Part shown: positions 9,204 to 18,907 of the stretch, one piece after another
Layout: the number at the start of each line of letters is the position of its first letter
How positions within the stretch are numbered: position 1 is the stretch's first letter
DNA from: Aquisalinus sp.
Lineage (GTDB): Bacteria > Pseudomonadota > Alphaproteobacteria > Caulobacterales > Parvularculaceae
NCBI GenBank assembly: GCA_022763115.1
Contig: JALEGJ010000039.1
Coordinates: 1 to 37,117 of the forward strand
Length of the DNA stretch: 37,117 nt
Direction: 5' to 3'
Made by a program: the position numbers and the translations under genes
The notes under the pieces: model-generated
Seen by the model: the letters and a program-made list of their open reading frames with translations, nothing else
Databases searched by the model: none
What the model was told of the DNA's origin: nothing

Positions 9204-9827
9204 TCATCGCAAGCTTTCAACGACTTTGCGAGCTTGCATTTGGATGGTATCCCAATCACCCAAAGCAATTTTGTCTTTTGTTGCAATCCATGATCCGCCG
9301 ACGCAGGCAACATTTGGCAATGCGAGATACTCTGATGCCTTTTCGGCACTGATGCCGCCAGTTGGGCAAAAGGTAATCTTTGGTAGTGGTCCATTCAGTG
9401 CTTTCAAATAGGCCGTTCCCCCAGCTGGTTCAGCCGGAAAGAATTTCTGAGCCGTGAACCCCTCTTCTGCTGCAGTCATGGCTTCACTGGCGTTTGCAAC
9501 ACCAGGCAGACTCGGAATGCCACACTTTTTTAGTGATTGAAAAAGTGATCTTGTAGTGCCAGGAGTCACCAGAAAGTCTGGCTGGCATGGCAAGGATTTT
9601 TCGATATCCCCTTCAGACAATATCGTCCCCATGCCAATAATAAGATTTGGCTCTGCATCCTTCATGGCCTTTACTGCATCAACAGCGACAGCCGTGCGTA
9701 ATGTTGCCTCAATGACCCGAAGGCCTCCAGCTGCCAATGCCCGCGCCAACGGCGCAGCACGCTCCAACGCGCCTATTTCCAGCACTGGTATAACAGTTGC
9801 CGCTTCGAGAATTTCATCAATCTTCAT
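9204..9827 (-). CDS. eda: 2-dehydro-3-deoxy-6-phosphogluconate (KDPG) aldolase
   Basis: This 207-residue class I aldolase cleaves KDPG to pyruvate and glyceraldehyde-3-phosphate, the last step of the Entner-Doudoroff pathway. The active-site residues stand in family positions: Glu40 and Arg44 in VIEATLRT and the Schiff-base Lys128 in AQKFFPAE. GMGTI, FLVTPGTT, LPGVANASEA and CPTGGIS complete the KDPG aldolase signature. The length is standard. Its ATG overlaps the glk stop by four bases (ATGA), so the two are translationally coupled. Confidence 0.96.
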   Translation of the reverse strand: MKIDEILEAATVIPVLEIGALERAAPLARALAAGGLRVIEATLRTAVAVDAVKAMKDAEPNLIIGMGTILSEGDIEKSLPCQPDFLVTPGTTRSLFQSLKKCGIPSLPGVANASEAMTAAEEGFTAQKFFPAEPAGGTAYLKALNGPLPKITFCPTGGISAEKASEYLALPNVACVGGSWIATKDKIALGDWDTIQMQARKVVESLR

Positions 9828-10782
9828 GATAATCTTTCTTCCAGAACAGCAGCTCCGCCGTAAAGAGCAGCGCCGTCCTGCATAATCAACCTGACAGGAA
9901 TAGCCTCCAGATAAGTTCGCATCCTGCCTTTATCCAGGAAGCGATCCACAAATGCGCTGGCGATAAAAAAATCCTTGATTTTGGGCAATATACCGCCACC
10001 CAGCACCACTCCCTGCCGTGCGCCACTGGCGAGCACAGCATCGCCGACAACACTCCCTAGAACTTCACAGAACATGGACACGGCCTGAACGGCTATCGGG
10101 TATTCTCCAGTCAATGCCGCCCTGGTGATTTCATCAGCCTGCAGGGAAGCTCTTGGTGTATCAGACATGACACATAAGGCGCGATGAATATTCACAAGCC
10201 CGCGCCCGGAAAGGATTCGCTCGATTGAGACACGTGGATGCTCCCGGGCAATAAACTTCATGACCTCGATCTCTGCATCTGTACGCGGCGCAAAGGCCAC
10301 ATGCCCCCCCTCCGTGGGCACAACGATCTGGCCGTTCTTTGACGGCACTACGAAAGCCTGTCCAAGACCAGTACCCGGACCAATTACAAGTAATGGAGTA
10401 GACGGTTCTCCCGCTCCAATTCGTATGCGCTCAAAACCGTCCTCCGGCAAATACGCCACACCTGCGGCCAGTGCATGGAAGTCATTGATCACATGCAAGG
10501 TTTCGAGTGCCATGCCTGATCTTGTTTCATCGACTTTAAGGTGCCAGTGCGAATTGGTGAACGTTACTTCGTCACTTGAGACCGGCCCAGCAACAGCAAA
10601 GCACGCATGTTTGGGACGAACCCCCACAGATTCAAGATAGGCATCTGCAGCATCTCGGACAGTTTCAAAATCCACAGCCCGAAAATTCTGCATATCTTCA
10701 ATCTGCCATCCTCCATCTGCTGGTACAGAAATGCCAAACCTGGCATTAGTACCGCCGATGTCAGCGACAAGGATTGGCTCTA

Positions 10783-10786
<4 letters not shown>
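9824..10786 (-). CDS. glk: Glucokinase (ROK-independent, Glk type)
   Basis: This 320-residue cytosolic kinase makes glucose-6-phosphate from glucose and ATP. The bacterial Glk family is recognised by the N-terminal phosphate motif [13 protein letters not shown], the sugar-binding NSHWHL and NDFHALA, the adenosine-region [20 protein letters not shown] and the [14 protein letters not shown] stretch. It lacks the ROK-type zinc CxCGxxGC motif. It overlaps edd upstream and eda downstream by four bases each. In this locus it would phosphorylate glucose released by the GH3 beta-glucosidase before entry to Zwf. Confidence 0.95.
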
Positions 10787-12636
<1,850 letters not shown>

Positions 12637-12646
12637 ATCATCTCTC

Positions 12647-13348
12647 CTATGGTGACCAACACACCCAGAGGTCAGGCCGCGTCCGCAATATTGCCCGCAC
12701 CGGCATCTCTTCAACCGGCCCGTCGTCGAGAGACGCCTCAAATGTGCGCATTTTTTCTACTCCAGATAGAAGGAGAAACACGCGCCGCGCCTCCTGAATC
12801 TTCCTTAGGCTGAGCGTCAAACGATCCAAGTAGTCGCCTGTAATGTTGCTCGCATGAGCCTTAATAGCAACAACATCCGGCGCTTCATGAGATAACGCAA
12901 CATCAAGTCCATCTGCATATGGAAACCAAGATGCGGTATGCCCATCGCTCCCCATCCCAAGAACGACAACATCCAAAGGTGAGGCAATTCCGGCTACTTC
13001 GTCGCTTAACGTCTGAGCAGCGTTATCAGGTGTCGAATCTGCTCGCCACATACCTTGCAAAGACATATTAGCGGCGGCGGCTTGCTTCAGGGTATGCTGG
13101 ACGAAGGCCTCATTAGAGCCTTTGTCTGTAGGCGGCACCCACCTTTCATCAACCAATATGCCGGTTACATCAGGCCAGTTGCATGGTCGTTCGGATAGCG
13201 CCTGATAGAGTGCTGCTGGTGTAGACCCTCCTGATAAAGCGATCGAACTCTGATCGCTGCGGGATAACTCAGCCTCAATCACATCGGCAATGCGCGCTGC
13301 CATCACTTTTGGGGATGCAAACTGAATAACCTCAGGCACTAATTCCAT
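12647..13348 (-). CDS. pgl: 6-phosphogluconolactonase (DevB/SOL type)
   Basis: This protein of about 233 residues hydrolyses 6-phosphogluconolactone to 6-phosphogluconate. Family features are the sugar-phosphate loop [15 protein letters not shown], the strand-loop [20 protein letters not shown] and [19 protein letters not shown]; the [10 protein letters not shown] block is diagnostic of the DevB/SOL family. The ATG at 13348 (residues [10 protein letters not shown]) is preferred over an upstream TTG at 13375, because the longer form adds residues without family similarity. Even so the gene overlaps the zwf 3' end by 17 bases, which is typical of coupled zwf-pgl pairs. Confidence 0.93.
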   Translation of the reverse strand: MELVPEVIQFASPKVMAARIADVIEAELSRSDQSSIALSGGSTPAALYQALSERPCNWPDVTGILVDERWVPPTDKGSNEAFVQHTLKQAAAANMSLQGMWRADSTPDNAAQTLSDEVAGIASPLDVVVLGMGSDGHTASWFPYADGLDVALSHEAPDVVAIKAHASNITGDYLDRLTLSLRKIQEARRVFLLLSGVEKMRTFEASLDDGPVEEMPVRAILRTRPDLWVCWSP

Positions 13349-14837
13349 CAAACCATTCCCGGTTATCGCGATCAAGCATCATCGCTGCCTGGGCTGGGCC
13401 GTCAGTTCCCGCGGCATATTTATGAGTGGGAGTTGCGTCCTGGCTCCAAGCGTCGAGTATACCATCAACCCACCTCCAAGCCGCCTCCACTTCGTCACGG
13501 CGCATGAACAGGCCAAGATCGCCGCGCACAACCGCCATAAGCAGGCGCTCATAGGCATCGGGGTAGCGCGCAGAAAACGCATCGGCATAACTCAGGTTGA
13601 GCGGAACATATCTCAATCGCATACCGCCTGGTCCTGGGTCTTTGGTGACCAGTAGCAGCCGCATCCCCTCATCTGGCTGCAATCGGATCACCAGCCGCGT
13701 TGGTTGCAGCTGATTTCCTTCTGGTGCTATCAGGGCATGTGCAACATCCTTAAACTGAATAATGATCTCCGACCGCCGCTCATGCATGCGTTTGCCGGTT
13801 CGAAGATAAAAGGGCGTCCCCTTCCATCGCCAGTTGTCGATATTTGCTTTTAGGGCGACGAATGTTTCGATAACGCTTTGATTGCCGAGTTCATTTTCGT
13901 AACTGGGCACCGCTTCACCCTTTAAGGCGCCTTCCCCATACTGACCACGCACCGTGGTCTGCCTGACATTCTCTGCTGTGATTGGCCGGAGCGCACGAAG
14001 GACTTTGATTTTCTCATCGCGGATCGTATCTGCCCCAAGGTCAAGAGGAGGTTCCATCGCCACCAGACACAACAGCTGCATCAGATGGTTTTGAACCATA
14101 TCACGAAGTGCCCCGGCAGTGTCATAGTAACTTGCACGACCACCAGCACCAATGCTTTCAGCCACTGTAATCTGGACATGATCGATCACATTCGCATTCC
14201 AGACAGGCTCCAGCAACGAGTTCATGAACCGAAGCACAATCAGGTTCTGGACAGTCTCTTTGCCAAGATAATGGTCGATACGGAATATTGACTGCTCGTC
14301 AAATACTGCGCCTACAGCCTCGTTAACCTCATGAGCAGTTTTCAGGTTTTTACCGATAGGCTTTTCCAGAACAATTCGAGCGTTATCTGACTTGAGACCA
14401 GCCCGCTCAATATTTTGACATACAGCACCATAAATTCCGGGAGGTAGCGCCAGATAGAATACCCGTTGCTTGTGCTGATCATCCTCTAACCGTTCTCGCA
14501 ATGGGGCCCAATCAGCATCTGGCGAGGTTGCATCCAACCCGGCGTAATAAATATGCTGACTAAAAGAAGCCCATTCGCTGTCATCTATTTTGTCTGCAGG
14601 GTGGAATTCCCTGAAACTCTCAAACGCAAGTTGTCGGTACTCATCATCTGACATCTGCGTACGCGCCGTGCCAACAATTCTGGAGCTCTCAGGAATTTGA
14701 CCGTCCCGCCAACGGTGAAACAGCGCAGGAATCAACTTGCGTAAGGCCAGATCACCCGCAGCACCAAAAACGACAATGTCAAAGGCACCAACAGGTATCA
14801 GCTGAGGAGAAGAAGTATCTGTTTCGACACTATTCAT
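13332..14837 (-). CDS. zwf: Glucose-6-phosphate dehydrogenase
   Basis: This 501-residue enzyme oxidises glucose-6-phosphate to 6-phosphogluconolactone with NAD(P)+. It has the N-terminal coenzyme fold IVVFGAAGDLALRKLIPALF (GxxGDLAxRKL), the EKPIGKN loop, the catalytic signature RIDHYLGKE at 186-194, and GTPFYLRTGKRM in the substrate domain. The length is normal. It is the first gene of the Entner-Doudoroff operon, and the promoter region upstream (14838-14911) contains an inverted repeat that may be an operator. Confidence 0.96.
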   Translation of the reverse strand: MNSVETDTSSPQLIPVGAFDIVVFGAAGDLALRKLIPALFHRWRDGQIPESSRIVGTARTQMSDDEYRQLAFESFREFHPADKIDDSEWASFSQHIYYAGLDATSPDADWAPLRERLEDDQHKQRVFYLALPPGIYGAVCQNIERAGLKSDNARIVLEKPIGKNLKTAHEVNEAVGAVFDEQSIFRIDHYLGKETVQNLIVLRFMNSLLEPVWNANVIDHVQITVAESIGAGGRASYYDTAGALRDMVQNHLMQLLCLVAMEPPLDLGADTIRDEKIKVLRALRPITAENVRQTTVRGQYGEGALKGEAVPSYENELGNQSVIETFVALKANIDNWRWKGTPFYLRTGKRMHERRSEIIIQFKDVAHALIAPEGNQLQPTRLVIRLQPDEGMRLLLVTKDPGPGGMRLRYVPLNLSYADAFSARYPDAYERLLMAVVRGDLGLFMRRDEVEAAWRWVDGILDAWSQDATPTHKYAAGTDGPAQAAMMLDRDNREWFDGISA

Positions 14838-14861
14838 AAATTACCCGCTCTGATTTGATGG

Positions 14862-14891
14862 TGCGTACACGCGTAATATACACATTTACGC
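14862..14891 (-). promoter_or_regulatory. Candidate zwf-operon promoter with bracketing inverted repeat
   Basis: GCGTAA at 14871-14876 and TTACGC at 14886-14891 form a perfect 6-bp inverted repeat with a 9-base spacer. Read on the minus strand, a TATATT -10-like hexamer (14875-14880) sits inside it, about 40 bases before the zwf ATG. A second GCGTAC (14863-14868) lies next to it. This is the layout expected of a repressor site over a promoter. The regulator is unknown, and the -35 is weak. It does not resemble the GACAACGTTGTC palindrome of the neighbouring locus. Confidence 0.35.
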
Positions 14892-14911
14892 CAGATAAAT
14901 CATCCTTTGGC

Positions 14912-14945
14912 AAAAAAAATCCCGCGACCGGATTATGATCGCGGG
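14912..14945 (-). terminator. Rho-independent terminator of the TonB-dependent receptor gene
   Basis: On the minus strand the perfect 7-bp stem CCCGCGA (14939-14945, reading down) and TCGCGGG (14921-14927) has an 11-base loop. It is followed by A and then eight Ts (14912-14919). It starts 26 bases after the receptor stop codon and ends transcription before the zwf promoter, so the two units are separate. Confidence 0.88.
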
Positions 14946-14970
14946 ACATCTTCAAAGAAGACATTGTTTA

Positions 14971-17748
14971 CTAGAATCGTACTCGCGCTCTTACGCCGTA
15001 TGTACGTGGGCGGTTGAAAAAGCGGGTATTATCAAACTGCGTGATAATAATAGCTTGCTCACGTTGCTCGTCTGTCAGGTTGTTGACGTATGCTTCAAAC
15101 CGAAGCTTGTCGTCATCACCATGTGAGTATCCAACACCAGCATCAAATGTCCAATATCCTTCAACTTTGTCATTAAGACGAAGCCTTGGATTATCTGGAT
15201 TTTGGAAGTCAGTCCCATTGAAAATAGTCATGAACTGTGACGAACGGTAGCCAGCAGACCCAATAAAGTCCCAACGACCTGTATCTGTTTCAATCGCCTT
15301 AGATACAGAACCATTGAACTGGACGTTTGGTGTCCTAGGCAATTCGTTACCCTCAATAGACTGATTAACAGCCTCAGTTGGGGACACATCTGCCTGGAAG
15401 CGGCTGTCCTGGATCTCCTGAGAGTCAACGATCTCTGTTTCAAGGAAAAGCAGATTTGCTTTCAAGTTCCAATTACCCGGGAACTGTAGCCCCCCCTCAA
15501 ACTGCGCACCGTAAATTTCAGCACTGGCTGCATTGAACGTAAAACCAACAACGTTACCACCAAGATTGGTAATCTGATCATCGGTTAACTCAATGCCTTC
15601 AAACTGAACGATTTGGGCTGTAGAAAGCAAACTGGTCAGTTGCAAATCTTCATAATCGTAGAAGAAGGCAGTTGCATTGAATGTTGCATCAACGTCACCA
15701 ATTGCAAACTCATTTTTTGACCCAAACTCGTATAGCGTCACGCTCTCTTCATCATAGGTCGGCGCCAAAGTATCAGTATCGAAATCGATAGGTGCATTTT
15801 GCGCAGGTGACGTTGCTCCTAACCCTTCTGTCCCGGCAATGTTGTCGTTAAAGCCACCGGATTTGTTGCCGGTCGCAACAAGCGCATAAAGGAGATTGTC
15901 ATCTGAAACATCATACTCTGCCCGCAAACGCCAATCCACAAAGTCGTTCTGAAGGCTACCATTTTGGATAGCAAAGGTTGAATTGAAAGGCGCCAATGAG
16001 AAATCAATTACGCCGTCAAAGTCAGGAACAAAGTTTGCACAACTACCAACAAATGCAAAGGAACCTTCGCACTCAGGTCTGGTAGTCGGGTCTGGGAAGG
16101 CATCTTGGATCTGTTGACCATTCGGGAAAACATCATCGAAGCCGTCACGATCCCCAAATTCCCGAATGCCATCAAAGAAGAATGCGATAGCTTCATTAGC
16201 ATCAACTTGGCCATCACCGTTCGTATCCGGGTTGAAAATACTCCGATCCAGTCCAGCAAACTGGAACCCTTCAGTACCATGCGCCACACCGTTTATGAAG
16301 CAGCAGCTAAAGTCTGGACCACCAATACCGAAGGCATACCTGGCGTTAATACCAAAACGCTCTTTTTCATCTTCTGTATAACGCAGACCACCAGTCAATC
16401 GGAAGCGGTCACTCACATCGTAGGTTGCATCAGCATACAGAGATACACTTTCTGTATCTGTACGTTGATTAAACTCGACCCCTTGGAAAAATGGGTTTCT
16501 GTCTCCGGTTGTACCAAGGAAAGTCGCCTGATTTTCAAGGAAGTAAAAAGCACCCGCTGTCCAGAGGAAGTTCTCTTCTTCCCCAAACAGGCGTATTTCA
16601 TGTACCACAGATTCAGAATCTGTTGTGAACTTTACACGGCTAAAGTTGTCAAACACCGAATCAAAAGGCTGGAGCGTCTGCAGTGCACCATTATAATTCG
16701 GTCCGGCTGGCGTGATAAATTCATAATCGTATACGAGGTCACGGTAAGAACCGATATATTCTACGTTAAAGTTATCAAACTCATACTCCAGATGCGCCTT
16801 GAAACCCCAATGTTCTGTATCTTCTCTAGGCGTAAACCCGCGCCCGAATACTTCTCTCGGGTCAGAAATGTCATCTGGATTCACACCATTCCCTAATGGG
16901 TTGGCATAGTTCGTACCGGTATAACCTGTACCCTTTTGTTCAATGTAGTCATAGGTAAGCGTGAGCTTAGCTCTGTCTGTGAGCTCGTTGAGGTATGTAG
17001 CGCGAAAACCCATGTCGTCAGCTGCTTCCGCAACACCAACGCCTTCTGCTTCTGAAGTAGGAATATTTAACCCCAAATCAGCACTATCAGGCGTCACGCT
17101 TTTATAATAACTGTCATGCTCCTTAGCGAAACCGGCTATTCTGAATGCAGATGTATCCGTTAGAGGAATGTTTGCCATCCCCTCAACAGTAGTTTCATCA
17201 AAGTTGCCGTATGATGCCTCGAGCATGAAGTCGCGCACACCAAGACCGGGCTTCCATGGAATGATGTTAACAGAGCCAGCCGTAGCATTCCGGCCACGCA
17301 ATGTGCCCTGAGGTCCAATATTCACTTCCACACGCTGGATATCAAAGAATGCTGCCCCAAAACCGGATGGGCGGGGAACGTATACATCATTAAGGTGTGT
17401 TGCTGCTGCAGGATCGCCAAGCTCAGTGTTGTTGCTGGATCCAATGCCACGAATATATACTTCTATATTGCCCTGATTGTTTGCAATGGAAAGACCCGGC
17501 ACTTCGCCATCCAAATCCTGGATGTTCTGCACACCGACAGCCTTAAGGTCATCACCATCAAAAACTGCAGCTGTACCAGCAAGATCTTGCAGACTTTGCT
17601 CACGGCGCTCAACGGTAACGATTATTACGTCTTCTTCCTCAAGCAGAGCCAGATCATCTTCCTCATCCTGCGCAAGTGCAGCTGGCGCGACCAAGCAGCT
17701 CGAAAGCAGCAGAGAAGTTAAAGTAGAGTGTTTGCTTAAGCCCTTCAT
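14971..17748 (-). CDS. TonB-dependent outer-membrane receptor, probable beta-glucan oligosaccharide uptake
   Basis: This outer-membrane receptor has about 925 residues. The start is placed at ATG 17748, which has GGGAGG seven bases upstream and begins a clear signal peptide (MKGLSKHSTLTSLLLSSC, cleavage after ALA); upstream in-frame codons lie in promoter DNA. A TonB-box-like VIIVTVERRE follows, then a plug domain (about 45-160, with VYIRGIGSSN and QGTLRGRNATAGSVNI) and a 22-strand barrel ending in RARVRF with a terminal Phe. There is no SusD partner. Between two barrel strands, residues 508-519 form a textbook EF-hand calcium loop, and two Cys-containing segments lie nearby. The upstream palindrome and the adjacent GH16, GH3 and LacI genes point to laminarin-type oligosaccharides as cargo (inference). 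Confidence 0.92.
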   Translation of the reverse strand: MKGLSKHSTLTSLLLSSCLVAPAALAQDEEDDLALLEEEDVIIVTVERREQSLQDLAGTAAVFDGDDLKAVGVQNIQDLDGEVPGLSIANNQGNIEVYIRGIGSSNNTELGDPAAATHLNDVYVPRPSGFGAAFFDIQRVEVNIGPQGTLRGRNATAGSVNIIPWKPGLGVRDFMLEASYGNFDETTVEGMANIPLTDTSAFRIAGFAKEHDSYYKSVTPDSADLGLNIPTSEAEGVGVAEAADDMGFRATYLNELTDRAKLTLTYDYIEQKGTGYTGTNYANPLGNGVNPDDISDPREVFGRGFTPREDTEHWGFKAHLEYEFDNFNVEYIGSYRDLVYDYEFITPAGPNYNGALQTLQPFDSVFDNFSRVKFTTDSESVVHEIRLFGEEENFLWTAGAFYFLENQATFLGTTGDRNPFFQGVEFNQRTDTESVSLYADATYDVSDRFRLTGGLRYTEDEKERFGINARYAFGIGGPDFSCCFINGVAHGTEGFQFAGLDRSIFNPDTNGDGQVDANEAIAFFFDGIREFGDRDGFDDVFPNGQQIQDAFPDPTTRPECEGSFAFVGSCANFVPDFDGVIDFSLAPFNSTFAIQNGSLQNDFVDWRLRAEYDVSDDNLLYALVATGNKSGGFNDNIAGTEGLGATSPAQNAPIDFDTDTLAPTYDEESVTLYEFGSKNEFAIGDVDATFNATAFFYDYEDLQLTSLLSTAQIVQFEGIELTDDQITNLGGNVVGFTFNAASAEIYGAQFEGGLQFPGNWNLKANLLFLETEIVDSQEIQDSRFQADVSPTEAVNQSIEGNELPRTPNVQFNGSVSKAIETDTGRWDFIGSAGYRSSQFMTIFNGTDFQNPDNPRLRLNDKVEGYWTFDAGVGYSHGDDDKLRFEAYVNNLTDEQREQAIIITQFDNTRFFNRPRTYGVRARVRF

Positions 17749-17780
17749 AATATGCCTCCCACGGCTATGGTTATATTTAT

Positions 17781-17792
17781 GACAACGTTGTC
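17781..17792. promoter_or_regulatory. LacI-type operator upstream of the TonB receptor gene
   Basis: The perfect 12-bp palindrome GACAACGTTGTC has the central CG expected of LacI-family sites. It lies 33 bases upstream of the receptor ATG and just downstream of a promoter-like sequence. The same 12 bases recur upstream of the GH16 gene at 23622-23633. The likely ligand is the LacI regulator encoded at 17867-18907. Confidence 0.8.
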
Positions 17793-17801
17793 TTTTGTGA
17801 C

Positions 17802-17831
17802 AAATTAGCACCCATATCAAATTCTCGTCAA
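17802..17831 (-). promoter_or_regulatory. Candidate promoter of the TonB receptor gene
   Basis: Read on the minus strand, TTGACG (17826-17831) is followed after 18 bases by TAATTT (17802-17807), which has an extended TG at 17809-17810. The LacI-type palindrome begins 9 bases downstream of the -10, so a bound repressor would block initiation or escape. The hexamers are imperfect, so this is a plausible reading and not a mapped start site. Confidence 0.5.
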
Positions 17832-17866
17832 TTGTATTTGAGCAACACTCTTGACTTACTTGCTCA

Positions 17867-18907
17867 TTATCCAACCTCAGGCGAAGATGTAGAGGATCCG
17901 AACTTCATCTCGTAAGGTAAGAACAGGGGCTCACGCTCGATCTCAGGGTTCTCAATGATATCGATGAGTAATTTAATGGCACCAACCCCAAGTCCACGAA
18001 CAGACTGGTTGATGGTTGTCAGCCTCGGCCAGACTACCTCAGAGATTGTCCCGCCATCGAAACCGACCAGGGAGCATTTGTGAGGTATCTGTATTTCCAA
18101 TTCATGAGCAGTGGCGAGAACGCCCGCTGCCATTTCATCATTAGCCGCAAAAATAGCTGTTGGTGGAGAAACCAAGCCGAAAAGCTTTTTTGCCGCCAGC
18201 CGGCCTGAATCGAAATCAAAGTGTCCCGAAACCACCAAAGCATCATCATAATATATTTGAGCATCATCCAGAGCCTTTCGATAGCCTCTATGCCGCTCCA
18301 AAGCTGAAAGATGGTTCGCTGCACCAGCGATGTGCCCAATACGCTGATGCCCAATGGAAATCAGATAGCTTGTGATTTCCCGAGCTGCCTCGAAGTCGTT
18401 AATTGCCACATACGCCTCATGCTCTGCAGGGTTAAGTGGCGACAAACGCACAAACGGCGTTGCCGTTCGGTCCAGGACTTTTATGATTTCCTCATCATCA
18501 CAGACAGGAGGCGTAAGGAAGACGCCATCTACTTTCGTTGTAGCCAAAAACTTCTCAACTTGTTTCGAAAGGTTATCGTCGGACAAGATTTCTACAACCA
18601 AGTGGTACCCTGCCTCCTGACAGGCACTTAGCGCACCGTGCAATATGTCCGCAGAATAGTCCCCTTGCGGATTCTCATACAGCAATCCAAATGCAAAGGA
18701 CTTGTCTGCTCGCAGACTCCTAGCAAAGAGGTTTCTCTTGTATCCAAGACGCTCTATTGCATCCAGAACTTTTGCTCTAGTCGCCGGGCGTACAGAAACT
18801 TCATTATTAATCACCCTAGATACCGTTTTGATTGACACGCCAGCTAATTGAGCGACATCAACTATGGTAGCGGCAGCGGCCGCCTTCCCATTAGGCAACT
18901 CAGGCAT
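17867..18907 (-). CDS. LacI-family transcriptional regulator of the beta-glucan locus
   Basis: This 346-residue repressor has an N-terminal helix-turn-helix (about residues 14-35, IVDVAQLAGVSIKTVSRVIN). A hinge helix region follows (ARSLRADKSFAFGLL), and then a periplasmic-binding-protein-like effector domain (about 65-335, with SADILHGALSACQEAGYH, AIFAANDEMAAGVLA and VGFDGG). It is the last gene of the GH16-transporter-GH3-LacI unit; its ATG overlaps the GH3 stop by 8 bases. By position it should bind the two GACAACGTTGTC palindromes and so control both the receptor gene and its own operon. The inducer is probably glucose or a beta-glucan oligosaccharide (inference). Confidence 0.92.
   Translation of the reverse strand: MPELPNGKAAAAATIVDVAQLAGVSIKTVSRVINNEVSVRPATRAKVLDAIERLGYKRNLFARSLRADKSFAFGLLYENPQGDYSADILHGALSACQEAGYHLVVEILSDDNLSKQVEKFLATTKVDGVFLTPPVCDDEEIIKVLDRTATPFVRLSPLNPAEHEAYVAINDFEAAREITSYLISIGHQRIGHIAGAANHLSALERHRGYRKALDDAQIYYDDALVVSGHFDFDSGRLAAKKLFGLVSPPTAIFAANDEMAAGVLATAHELEIQIPHKCSLVGFDGGTISEVVWPRLTTINQSVRGLGVGAIKLLIDIIENPEIEREPLFLPYEMKFGSSTSSPEVG

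Noticed and set aside
16105..16896. 263-codon open frame on the plus strand within the TonB receptor gene
   Set aside because: It is antisense to a well-supported receptor gene, has no recognisable domain and no ribosome-binding site; it is a shadow frame.
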